A DNA stretch of 64,000 nt, taken from assembly GCF_025154075.1 (NCBI RefSeq), contig NZ_JAOAMU010000008.1, positions 186,001 to 250,000 on the forward strand, given 5' to 3'. The translations under genes and the position numbers were made by a program. Origin of the DNA: Chryseobacterium herbae. Lineage in GTDB: Bacteria > Bacteroidota > Bacteroidia > Flavobacteriales > Weeksellaceae. This document shows positions 1 to 7,977 of the stretch, one piece after another. The notes under the pieces are model-generated. The model ran no database searches, was not told where the DNA came from, and saw only the letters and a list, made by a program, of their open reading frames with translations. Each line of letters begins with the position of its first letter. Within the stretch, counting starts at the first letter, position 1.

Positions 1-65
1 AGGTCTGCAACCTCATTATATCTTTGTTTAATAGCTTCTAGTTTTGGAATTAATGATTTAGACAT
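1..65 (-). CDS. prfA: Peptide chain release factor 1, N-terminal fragment
   Basis: Only the first 21 codons lie in the window; the gene continues beyond its left edge. The translation begins MSKSLIPKLEAIKQRYNEVA, which matches the start of bacterial RF1, the factor that releases finished protein at UAA and UAG. The ATG at 65 follows a complete Bacteroidota promoter (85-115) by about 20 bases, which supports this start. The GGQ and PxT motifs are outside the window, so the call rests on the N-terminus alone. Confidence 0.8.
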   Translation of the reverse strand, partial: MSKSLIPKLEAIKQRYNEVAD

Positions 66-84
66 TCTGCAATTTTTGAGAGTG

Positions 85-115
85 CAAAGATAAGAATTAT
101 TAATTCAAATCTCAA
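85..115 (-). promoter_or_regulatory. Promoter of prfA
   Basis: On the minus strand there is a -33 TTG (113-115), a 20-base spacer and a -7 TATCTTTG (85-92), which matches TAnnTTTG exactly. The prfA ATG lies 19 bases beyond the -7 box, so the 5' leader would be short. Confidence 0.7.
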
Positions 116-152
116 TGCCATTTTTATAAAGCATAAGTATTTGGTATATATT

Positions 153-172
153 CTTTTGTCTTAAAACAAAAG
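153..172 (-). terminator. Possible weak terminator after the permease gene
   Basis: CTTTTGT and ACAAAAG form a 7-bp stem with a 6-base loop, about 45 bases after the permease stop. The U tract is poor, so this is a weak call. Confidence 0.3.
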
Positions 173-217
173 GGGCAAAAATTCCACCCTGCGATTTTAA
201 TGAAGATTTGGCCTTAC

Positions 218-1519
218 TTATTGTGATGGCTTTTTAAAAAACTTTTTATCAACAACATAAAAGATAAGCCCGAATGCTACAATTCCCAGTCCTATAATGC
301 TCTCTTTAGGATTATGAATGAGGGTAAAATAGAGGATATAAATACTGAAAAGCAGAAAAACTGCCGGAAATACATAGAACAGATTGGATTTAAATATTTT
401 CCGCTGATCTTTTTTAAGAAAGAAAACCGTAGAAATAGAGAGGCTGGCGAATAACTGAAGGATAAATGCGGTATAGACAAATATCTCTTTAAAGCTTCCC
501 GTCAGGATAATCACAGAAGCGATTACTGCATGGGCAAAAATGGCTCTTACCGGAATTCCCTTTTTATTATTGACCGCCAATGACCTCCACAAATGATTTT
601 CTGTGGCAAAAGCCTGCGTCAGTCTTGAACCGACCCATAAATAACCACTGATCGTCGCAATCAGCTGCAGAGCAATAAAAATGTTGACTATTTTTCCAAA
701 ACCTATTCCCAGCATATTCCCCGCTGCTTCGCCCATCACATCTTCTTTTCCGGCCATCTGACTTACGGGGGCATGTTTCAGCATGATAAAATTGACCAGA
801 AGATAACTCACCGTTACGAAAACCGTCCCCACAATCAAAGCTCTGGGAAGGTTCTTCTGAACTTCTTTTATTTCTCCCGCAATGTATGATGCGGAATTCC
901 AGCCAGTGTAGGAATAGGTAACAAAAACCAGCGAAGTTGCAAAAGCGGGAAGCATGATTTCATCCTGCCAGCTGTTTCTAAATTCCAGACTGTTTCCTGC
1001 CGCGGACCCCGGAAGTACCACGCCAAGGATGACGAGAACAATGATAAAAGCAATTTTGATAAAGGTGAAAAAATTATGAAACCTGCTGGAAGTCTTCAAG
1101 CTGAACGATAATGTTGCCGCCACAAGAAATATGAACCCGATCGCAAAACCGTTTCCAAAGGTGTAATTAAAAGCTGAAAGGTATTTTGACATCGCCAGTG
1201 CAGCAAGCGCTACCGGTGCAGAAAATCCTATAATCAAAGAGATCCAGCTGACCAGATAACCAAATATAGGATGATAGGTTTCTTTGAGATAGATATAATC
1301 CCCACCGTTTCCTTTGAAATAAGATCCAAGCTCCGCGTAGCAAAATGCTCCGAACAAAGCGAGAATCCCACCGATGATCCACAACAGGAAAATGCTGTAG
1401 GTATTGGTAATATCAGACAGCTGAAAACCTAAAGTCGTAAATATTCCGGTCCCAATCATATTGGAAACTACGATAGCGGTAGCGGTTTTCCAGCCGATCT
1501 GGTGTGTAGCAGTACTCAT
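218..1519 (-). CDS. APC-family amino-acid permease
   Basis: A 433-residue integral membrane protein with about 12 hydrophobic segments. The N-terminus reads GWKTATAIVVSNMIGTGIF, the first-helix signature of APC-superfamily permeases (unwound GTGIF motif), which import amino acids by proton or sodium symport or by exchange. I chose the ATG at 1519 because it lies 7 bases after the stop of the upstream TonB receptor; a longer reading frame to 1654 would run back into that gene. The tight spacing places it in one transcript with the receptor, under the SAM-I riboswitch at 4050-4154. The context suggests methionine or a related sulfur compound as substrate, but the sequence does not show the substrate. 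Confidence 0.85.
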   Translation of the reverse strand: MSTATHQIGWKTATAIVVSNMIGTGIFTTLGFQLSDITNTYSIFLLWIIGGILALFGAFCYAELGSYFKGNGGDYIYLKETYHPIFGYLVSWISLIIGFSAPVALAALAMSKYLSAFNYTFGNGFAIGFIFLVAATLSFSLKTSSRFHNFFTFIKIAFIIVLVILGVVLPGSAAGNSLEFRNSWQDEIMLPAFATSLVFVTYSYTGWNSASYIAGEIKEVQKNLPRALIVGTVFVTVSYLLVNFIMLKHAPVSQMAGKEDVMGEAAGNMLGIGFGKIVNIFIALQLIATISGYLWVGSRLTQAFATENHLWRSLAVNNKKGIPVRAIFAHAVIASVIILTGSFKEIFVYTAFILQLFASLSISTVFFLKKDQRKIFKSNLFYVFPAVFLLFSIYILYFTLIHNPKESIIGLGIVAFGLIFYVVDKKFFKKPSQ

Positions 1520-1526
1520 TGATCTG

Positions 1527-3947
1527 TTAAAAATTAAAATTAAGTCTTCCGAAGAAGTAATTTCCCAGCGTTCCCATCTGAACCGGAGCGTATTTAAACA
1601 CTCCATAATAAGAATTCGCATAGATCTGAAGATCCGGGAAAACATCAAATACATTATTCGCGCCCACGGTCAGGTTGATGGTTTTCGTTATATCATATCC
1701 TACGCTCACATCTGTTACGACCTTTGGAGAGAAGCTCTGTACTTTTCCGAACGGATAACCGTCTCTGATGACCTGACCAAAATACGTATTTCTTACCATG
1801 AAATTGAATTTTCCGATGGCATAATTCAATCCCAGCGAAGCTTTTGTTTTGGGTGAAAGGGTTTCTATGATATTGATCTGATCCGGGCCGAAAAACTGAT
1901 CCTGTGTAGGCACCAGCTTTTCAGGAAAATGGAAGTCTTTGATCTTCGTTTCCGTATAATTTCCTGCTAAGTTGATATTCAAGTTTCCGCCGCCAAGTTT
2001 CCAGTCGTAGGTGACTACGACATCAACTCCTTTTGTCTCGGTATCAATGGCATTGGCGAAAAACCTTCCGCTTTCTACGTTGTACTGAGCCAATCTAGGA
2101 TCTTCGATATTACTTGTGATTACAATTCTGTCTTTTACTTTAATCCAATATCCATCAACCGTTATAAACAATCTGTTGGCTGGTTTCAGCGTAAATCCTG
2201 CACTCGCGTTTACTGAAGTTTCCTGTTTTAATTTATCAAATCCGAGAGCTTTTGCCGCATCACTGTCGTTCCTGAAAATTCCTTTGGTCACAATTCCCAA
2301 TCCTGAAGTAGAAATATCTGCATAGGAATTATTAAAATACTGCTGCTGAAGTGAAGGAGCTCTGAAACCGGTTCCCACAGCCGCCCGTACTGCATAGTTT
2401 TTTACAAACTCATACCTCACGGCAAGTTTTCCGTTGAAGGTATTTCCAAAATCTGAATAATTTTCAAATCTTCCCGCCAGATCTATATTTAACTTTTTAG
2501 CGATGTCATAGGAAACATCGGCATATACCGCCGCTGAATGTCTGGATTTCTTCAAAGCATTATCCGGTGAAAAACCGATAAACGACTGTGAACCTCCGTT
2601 TCCTTCCACTGTAGAACCCGGAACTGCCGGATTTCCATTGATGTCATAGCGCGTGTAAGATGCTTCATCGCCCGGCTTGATTTCATATTGTTCAAAACGG
2701 AATTCTCCACCAAATGCGATATTAAACTTATTCAGGTTTTTAGAAACATCAAGATTCACTGTATTCTGAAGGAAACTGTGCGCTCCGGCATAAAAACTAG
2801 TGGGAGATTTTACCCCTAATGAAGCGTTGTTTGTGTTATTAACATGGTAATTGAATGTATTGCTTCCGAATGTGTTGCTTAAATCAATGAACCAGTTATT
2901 CACATTATATTTCGCACCTACAGCATATGAAAAATCGTAAACCTGTGAGCCTAAAGAAGCCTGGAAGCCGTTTGGATAAATAGAAGACACCACGTTGGAT
3001 GTTTCGCTTGGAAGTCTTCTGAAACCAAAACCTTTTCCTTCTTTAACACTGAAACCTCCAAAAGAATACAGTTTCAGGCTTTCACTTAACGGATATTCGG
3101 AGTTAAAAAATAACTGCGCTTGTCGGATCTGTGCATCTCCGATCTGAAAATTAAAATCATCACGGGTAAGCCCTCTTTCTCTTAATTTCTGATCATCGGC
3201 TGCTCTTGCGGCAAGAGGATCATTGGCAAATTCATAGGCAAAATTATTTCCGAAAATGTCGAGATCATGATTTTGAGTTCTTGTTGTCTTGCCCCGGTGG
3301 CTCAACTGTAGTGAAAGATTGACATAGCTGTCTTTTTTACCCAAAGAAGATCCGTAATTGATTCCCGCCTGATAGGTTTCGCCATCATTTCTCCCACTGA
3401 TTCCATAGGACGCAGAAGCAGATGCTCCGATGTCTTTTTTGAGAATAATATTCACCACTCCTGCGATAGCATCAGAACCGTACTGAGCGGCTGCACCATC
3501 TCTTAAAACTTCAATCCTGTCGATAGCGATCACGGGAATGGTGCTCAGATCCGTTCCTACCGATCCGTTTCCTACGGTATTCTGATAATTGACCAATGAA
3601 GTGCTGTGCCTTCTTTTACCGTTGATCAGGACCAAAACCTGATCGGGTCCCATTCCTCTTAAAGTCACGGGATCGATATGTTCTGTCCCATCTGAAGCAG
3701 ACTGTCTCACGGAATTAAATGACGGAATCACATAGTTCAGAAGATCCTGAACCGTAGTTTGCGGAGCAGATCTCTGCAGTTTTTCTATATTGATAATGTC
3801 TACGGGAACCGGTGTTTCCAGTTTTGTTCTTTTCGCATTCCGGTTTCCTACGATCACCACATCTTCGATCTGAGTTCCTTTTTCCTGCTCCTGTGCATTC
3901 ACCAAAACAGCTCCCAGGAGTATCACAGACAGACTTAATTTTTTCAT
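1527..3947 (-). CDS. TonB-dependent outer-membrane receptor under SAM riboswitch control
   Basis: An 806-residue protein with an N-terminal signal peptide ending near VNAQ. A plug domain spans about residues 45-170 (QDLLNYVIPSF, LRGMGPDQVLVLINGKRR, IEVLRDGAAAQYGSDAIAGV), followed by a long TonB_dep_Rec beta-barrel that ends in an aromatic residue (GRLNFNF), as outer-membrane barrels do. No carboxypeptidase-like SusC N-domain is present, so it resembles classical siderophore/cofactor-type receptors rather than SusC. It should take up a substrate across the outer membrane using TonB energy. The leader carries a SAM-I riboswitch, and an amino-acid permease follows by 7 bases. Methionine, methionine peptides or a related compound are plausible ligands by inference. 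Confidence 0.9.
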   Translation of the reverse strand: MKKLSLSVILLGAVLVNAQEQEKGTQIEDVVIVGNRNAKRTKLETPVPVDIINIEKLQRSAPQTTVQDLLNYVIPSFNSVRQSASDGTEHIDPVTLRGMGPDQVLVLINGKRRHSTSLVNYQNTVGNGSVGTDLSTIPVIAIDRIEVLRDGAAAQYGSDAIAGVVNIILKKDIGASASASYGISGRNDGETYQAGINYGSSLGKKDSYVNLSLQLSHRGKTTRTQNHDLDIFGNNFAYEFANDPLAARAADDQKLRERGLTRDDFNFQIGDAQIRQAQLFFNSEYPLSESLKLYSFGGFSVKEGKGFGFRRLPSETSNVVSSIYPNGFQASLGSQVYDFSYAVGAKYNVNNWFIDLSNTFGSNTFNYHVNNTNNASLGVKSPTSFYAGAHSFLQNTVNLDVSKNLNKFNIAFGGEFRFEQYEIKPGDEASYTRYDINGNPAVPGSTVEGNGGSQSFIGFSPDNALKKSRHSAAVYADVSYDIAKKLNIDLAGRFENYSDFGNTFNGKLAVRYEFVKNYAVRAAVGTGFRAPSLQQQYFNNSYADISTSGLGIVTKGIFRNDSDAAKALGFDKLKQETSVNASAGFTLKPANRLFITVDGYWIKVKDRIVITSNIEDPRLAQYNVESGRFFANAIDTETKGVDVVVTYDWKLGGGNLNINLAGNYTETKIKDFHFPEKLVPTQDQFFGPDQINIIETLSPKTKASLGLNYAIGKFNFMVRNTYFGQVIRDGYPFGKVQSFSPKVVTDVSVGYDITKTINLTVGANNVFDVFPDLQIYANSYYGVFKYAPVQMGTLGNYFFGRLNFNF

Positions 3948-4049
3948 CTTTCGTTATTGTAAATTAATAATAAAATGTTTCCGCAGACCTGATCCGCAGA
4001 TAACAAAAAGACTTCAAGAAATGGAATTGCTGTCAGAATAGTGACTTTG

Positions 4050-4154
4050 CTCATCTTCCCCGCAACGGGCTGGAATTAGCACCTTTACACTTTTTAGAGT
4101 CGTGCAGGTTGCTAAGGTTTCATAGGGCCAAATCCCTCCACCTTTCTTGATAAA
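4050..4154 (-). promoter_or_regulatory. SAM-I (S-box) riboswitch
   Basis: Read on the minus strand, the leader contains the S-box core in order: ATCAAGAAAGGTGGAGGGA, then GGCCCTATGAAACCTTAGCA, a variable P3 arm, then GGTGCTAATTCCAGCCC, and finally a closing GATGAG that can pair with the 5' CTTATC-like arm. These are the hallmark residues of the SAM-I aptamer, which binds S-adenosylmethionine and normally lowers expression when SAM is plentiful. It sits about 100 bases before the TonB receptor ATG and directly after a promoter. I see no clear U-tract terminator between aptamer and ATG, so control may be at translation initiation. Confidence 0.92.
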
Positions 4155-4161
4155 TCTACTG

Positions 4162-4191
4162 CAAAAGTAGACTAATATTTTTAATTGGCAA
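4162..4191 (-). promoter_or_regulatory. Promoter of the SAM-riboswitch operon
   Basis: A -33 TTG (4189-4191), a 19-base spacer and a -7 TACTTTTG (4162-4169) match the Bacteroidota consensus. Transcription would begin just before the aptamer. Confidence 0.7.
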
Positions 4192-4357
4192 AAAGCAGAT
4201 TTACATATTCCTGACGATCTGTAAAAAAGAAGAATAACATCCTAAGCTTTGAGAAAATTAATAAAAAAGACCCATGAAAGATTTCATGAGCCCTTACGAT
4301 AAAAGTAATTGTAATGAACCTTTTTTAAAATAAATCAATTTATGCTTTTACAACAAA

Positions 4358-4377
4358 GGGCTTTCCTAAAAAAGCCC
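4358..4377 (-). terminator. Possible terminator of the T9SS protein gene
   Basis: GGGCTTT and AAAGCCC form a 7-bp stem with a 6-base loop, 28 bases past the stop at 4405. The U tract is weak. The rest of 4192-4404 shows nothing recognisable. Confidence 0.4.
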
Positions 4378-4404
4378 CTGCTGATCAATCAAACGTATCG
4401 GGAC

Positions 4405-6483
4405 TTAGTTTTTAATAATTTTCTTAGAAAAAATCTGTCCGTTCTTTAACTTTAATTCTACAATATAAATTCCATTCGGAAGTCCGTTCATATTGATCTG
4501 GTTATTGGTGAACTGGATATTATTCAGCTTCTGTCCTACCATATTGATTACATTAACGTTTTCGATTATTAAATCTGCTTTGATATTAAGAACACCGTTC
4601 GTAGGGTTGGGATAAAACCCTACTGCTGAAGTATTTTTGATGATATCTGATGTTCCTAAAGCAGAACCTGTTTTGATACATCTTACCGCAGATCCCTGTC
4701 CTCTCATCGCTCCTGAAGAAGGATTGGCAATGGTAGAACCTATGTACAGGTATTTCCCTCCTGAGTTGGAGGTGTCAGAACTCCAGAAATATCCTCTTTG
4801 TCCCGCAAATGTAAGTGCTCCGTTGGAAGAGCTTCTGTACCCTGATGCAGGCAGCTTTAGGTAACTATTATAAGCTGTTCCCGGATTTGCTATATGATCT
4901 GACTCCACAGCCGCTGCCCATTCAGCCTGGGAAGGCATTTTCCAACCCGGTCCTGCAGCCATACAAGGATCTGCTCCTACATTTACAGATACATTCGCTG
5001 CATTGGAAGCGGTCCATTTATCCGTAGCTGCAAAAGTACCCCACCATGAAGGCGATCCGATGATGAAAGCATTAGAACCAGCCAATCCGTCCGGTGAATT
5101 CGGTGTTGTAGGTGCTGCCGTAGCTGAATTTCTCAGCTGGTGACCGTCGTCCCATCTTCCCCACTGGAACAGATCACCGTACGATGTTTCATCACCCAGT
5201 GCAGAGGCTACCTGAGAACTTCCGAGGTTCTGCTGCATCCAGATATTTCCATCAGCACCTCTTACCGTTGAATACGTTACCTTCTGTCCACGATAAGTAA
5301 AAGTCACACAGCCTGTATCTCCTGCATTGCTTCCCGGATCAGTATTGGTACATCCCGGAGGTGTTCCATTCAGTGGAATTCTTTTCACTTTGGTCACATC
5401 TTCGGAATAAGCAAGGACCAGATAATTATTAGCCTTATCAATCGCAAGATCGTTATATTTAGCTTCTCCGCCAGAAATAAAATCTCCTCCGTAGGTTACC
5501 CACTTCTGTGTAGCAGTATCGAACTTATAAACTGTATTTCTTAATAAATCGTTATCCTCAAAACGGCTGGCTGCCACAAAGGGCTGTCCGGATGCAGTCA
5601 CTACAATAGCTACATGCTGTACCCTTCCGTCAGAAAAATCAGCCTGACCAAGCTGTATCCAAGCATTTCCGTTAAATTTCTTTACGTTAAGTTTCTGACC
5701 GTTCGCTGAGCTCGCAACATAAGCTACATACAGATTGTTGTTACCATCTATCGCAATATCAGACGTGTACTGTTCTGAAGAAGAAGCCGCATCTACAATC
5801 GTTCCTCCTACCAGTGTCCATGTATCTGTAGCTACTGCTGATGTACTGTTCTCATATACTCTCACACCTGATTCGATGTTGCACGTATATATTTTCTGAT
5901 TGGACCCAATCACCATTTCTGCAAATGATGCTCCGTTTGAAAAGCCTGTATTTCCCACCTGCTCCCAGGCACCGTTTGCGTAACGCTGTACAGTTCCTGA
6001 GTCTTGTCCCCCGAATGTAAACAGGACATTGGATGGAGAAACCGCAGAAGCATGATAGTTTGTGGAAGATTCCGTAACTTTTGGAAGCTGTGTCCATGAA
6101 GTTCCGCTAAACTGACGAACGGCAATTCCAGATCCCGGATATCCTATCTGATTGGTGTAAAAAACATTTCCTAAACCGTCAAGGGATAATGAATTAAAAG
6201 TTGCTGTACCCTCTGTAATTCCTGCTGTACCTCCTACATAAGACCATGAAGTCCCGTTGAATTTCTGCACAGAACCTTTAGCCACAGATGTATCATAATA
6301 AGAAAGATAATAGTTTCCAGCCTGATCTACTGCCAGATTGTTATAACTGCTTCCTCCTGCTGAAACTCCCGGTACACCTCCTACATCCTCCCATTGCTGG
6401 GCATATAGATAACTTCCTGCGATGGTTAGCAAGGCCAAACCTGCTCCTATTTTACGGATCGCAAAATGTAAATTTTGAAACAT
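4405..6483 (-). CDS. Secreted FISUMP-domain protein with T9SS C-terminal sorting signal
   Basis: A 692-residue exported protein. A signal peptide (about residues 1-29, ending YAQ) precedes about 350 residues of repeated blades of the type 'W..VGG..G...SY..LAID..NN.Y', which look like a beta-propeller. Around residues 390-605 lies a region resembling the fibrobacter-succinogenes-major-paralogous (FISUMP) domain (RGADGNIWMQQNLG, DLFQWGR, GPGWKMPSQAEW, RCIKTG). The last about 75 residues (YPNPTNGVLNI ... NGIYIVELKLKNGQIFSKKI) form a type A T9SS sorting domain, so the protein is probably exported by type IX secretion and attached to the surface or released. It is divergent from an AraC-type regulator. 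The function is unknown; adhesion or surface recognition is possible. Confidence 0.8.
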   Translation of the reverse strand: MFQNLHFAIRKIGAGLALLTIAGSYLYAQQWEDVGGVPGVSAGGSSYNNLAVDQAGNYYLSYYDTSVAKGSVQKFNGTSWSYVGGTAGITEGTATFNSLSLDGLGNVFYTNQIGYPGSGIAVRQFSGTSWTQLPKVTESSTNYHASAVSPSNVLFTFGGQDSGTVQRYANGAWEQVGNTGFSNGASFAEMVIGSNQKIYTCNIESGVRVYENSTSAVATDTWTLVGGTIVDAASSSEQYTSDIAIDGNNNLYVAYVASSANGQKLNVKKFNGNAWIQLGQADFSDGRVQHVAIVVTASGQPFVAASRFEDNDLLRNTVYKFDTATQKWVTYGGDFISGGEAKYNDLAIDKANNYLVLAYSEDVTKVKRIPLNGTPPGCTNTDPGSNAGDTGCVTFTYRGQKVTYSTVRGADGNIWMQQNLGSSQVASALGDETSYGDLFQWGRWDDGHQLRNSATAAPTTPNSPDGLAGSNAFIIGSPSWWGTFAATDKWTASNAANVSVNVGADPCMAAGPGWKMPSQAEWAAAVESDHIANPGTAYNSYLKLPASGYRSSSNGALTFAGQRGYFWSSDTSNSGGKYLYIGSTIANPSSGAMRGQGSAVRCIKTGSALGTSDIIKNTSAVGFYPNPTNGVLNIKADLIIENVNVINMVGQKLNNIQFTNNQINMNGLPNGIYIVELKLKNGQIFSKKIIKN

Positions 6484-6528
6484 ATCTAATATTATTTTTA
6501 ATTATTCTAAATTTAATTTAATTTTGCG

Positions 6529-6536
6529 CAAAATTA
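6529..6536 (-). promoter_or_regulatory. -7 element of the T9SS protein gene
   Basis: TAATTTTG on the minus strand matches TAnnTTTG, 46 bases before the ATG at 6483. No TTG lies at the expected -33 distance. Confidence 0.4.
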
Positions 6537-6634
6537 CCTTTCATTATTAACGCTGAGTTATCATTTCCAAACTTTTTGTTATCCAATGCAAGGCTTTTAT
6601 TTCAAATTGTACCCTACCCGTAAAATCATTTCCT

Positions 6635-7504
6635 ATGAAGAATCTCTCCAGGAGCGGATTGCTATTCAGTTCCGACAACATTAAGATCGTCATGCAGGAA
6701 GACCCACAGCCTGAAAAGTTTTCAAAATGGCATATGATTGAAAGCAGGGCAAGTTTCAGCCTGCTTTTTCTGCTGAGTCCTAATATTAAACTGGAAGCCA
6801 ATGACTGTGAGACAAAATTTCTCTTCAGGAAAAACCAGTACATTCTTCATTATTCTTCACAGGAAAGTACAGCCGAACTCTGGACAGAAAGCCAGGAAGC
6901 TTTGAAATATTTTCAGATCCAGATTAATTATCAATATATTTTTAACCTCATCGATCCGGAGTCGAGCAAAGAAAATGCGGATATCCTGGAAAACATGATC
7001 CGGAACAATTATATTTTCCTTCATAAAAGGACGCCACCTTATATGACTGTGGAAATGCATATGATTCTGAATGAACTGATCAGTTATTCAAAAAAAGGAA
7101 TGGTACAGAGATTATTTGTGGAAGCCAAGATCATTAAACTTCTGATTCTGATTTTTGAACAGTTCAATGAAAAAAACACCATACAGGCCGAACCAGGAAC
7201 TTCTTTTGTGATCAAAAAATTCATTGACGAAAATTATCACAAAAATATCCGTGCGGAAGATATCGGAAAACTTACTGGAATCAATCAGAATAAGATCAGG
7301 AAAGAATTTAAGGCGCAATACCAGATGACGGTTTCCGATTATATTTCAGAACTGAGAATGCTGAAAGCGAAGAAAATGATCATCGACAAAGGCATTATGA
7401 TCAAAGAAATTGCAATTGAATGCGGGTATGAATATGTACAGAATTTCACCCGTGCATTTAAAAAGAAATTCGGAGTCTCTCCTGAAAAACTGAGAAACGG
7501 ATAA
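6635..7504 (+). CDS. AraC-family transcriptional regulator
   Basis: A 289-residue protein. The C-terminal about 90 residues hold two helix-turn-helix motifs of the AraC/XylS type (IRAEDIGKLTGINQNKIRKEFK, then IKEIAIECGYEYVQNFTRAFKKKFGVSPEKLR). The N-terminal 190 residues are a divergent sensing domain, roughly like those of PchR-type regulators. It is divergently placed from the T9SS protein gene, which it may control. The inducer cannot be told from the sequence. Confidence 0.88.
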   Translation: MKNLSRSGLLFSSDNIKIVMQEDPQPEKFSKWHMIESRASFSLLFLLSPNIKLEANDCETKFLFRKNQYILHYSSQESTAELWTESQEALKYFQIQINYQYIFNLIDPESSKENADILENMIRNNYIFLHKRTPPYMTVEMHMILNELISYSKKGMVQRLFVEAKIIKLLILIFEQFNEKNTIQAEPGTSFVIKKFIDENYHKNIRAEDIGKLTGINQNKIRKEFKAQYQMTVSDYISELRMLKAKKMIIDKGIMIKEIAIECGYEYVQNFTRAFKKKFGVSPEKLRNG

Positions 7505-7509
7505 TAAAA

Positions 7510-7535
7510 AAACCGCCTAAAAAATTAAGCGGTTT
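7510..7535 (+). terminator. Terminator after the AraC-type gene
   Basis: AAACCGC and GCGGTTT pair across a 12-base A-rich loop, just after the stop at 7504. A short T run follows; the A tract before it could make the hairpin work in both directions. Confidence 0.55.
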
Positions 7536-7599
7536 ATATATGTTGTTTTGCTATGATATTACTTTTTCAGAATTAAGGTGAAAAAGCAATGACAGTCAA

Positions 7600-7884
7600 T
7601 TAATGATGATGTCCGTGATCGTGTAGGAAAGGTCCGTTTCCTTTAGGATTGCTGAAGACTACTTCTACGCCTTCCTGCTCGTTAAGTTCTTTTCTTCTGA
7701 TATCTTCAGGATCAAAAGGTTTTACTTTTCCGAAATATTCTTTCAGACCTTCAGTTAACCACATTGGAATTACCAAACCGAAGAACATGAAGATACACCA
7801 GAATCCTACTAAGAACATAGTTATAAAGAATACAGTCCATAGGAACTGGTAGAACGGCCAAAATGCTGATAAAATCGTTATCAT
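7600..7884 (-). CDS. Small membrane protein with histidine-rich tail
   Basis: A 94-residue protein not recognised as a named family. Residues about 4-45 are strongly hydrophobic (one long or two short membrane segments, rich in Trp and Phe), followed by a charged cytosolic or periplasmic part (FGKVKPFDPEDIRRKEL) and a tail ending HDHGHHH that could bind metal. I chose the ATG at 7884 rather than a longer frame from 7938, because a full promoter (7903-7933) lies between them. It is downstream of the class I fumarase but has its own promoter. Confidence 0.65.
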   Translation of the reverse strand: MITILSAFWPFYQFLWTVFFITMFLVGFWCIFMFFGLVIPMWLTEGLKEYFGKVKPFDPEDIRRKELNEQEGVEVVFSNPKGNGPFLHDHGHHH

Positions 7885-7902
7885 TCTCTTAAAGATTTTA
7901 GG

Positions 7903-7933
7903 CAAAAATAGGACTTTTTTGCGTTGTACACAA
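7903..7933 (-). promoter_or_regulatory. Promoter of the small membrane protein gene
   Basis: TTG at 7931-7933, a 20-base spacer and TATTTTTG at 7903-7910 match the Bacteroidota consensus. The promoter decides the start codon of the downstream gene. Confidence 0.7.
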
Positions 7934-7977
7934 AACATACAAGCCCTATTTTCTAATTTATTTTGATTTTAAACTAA

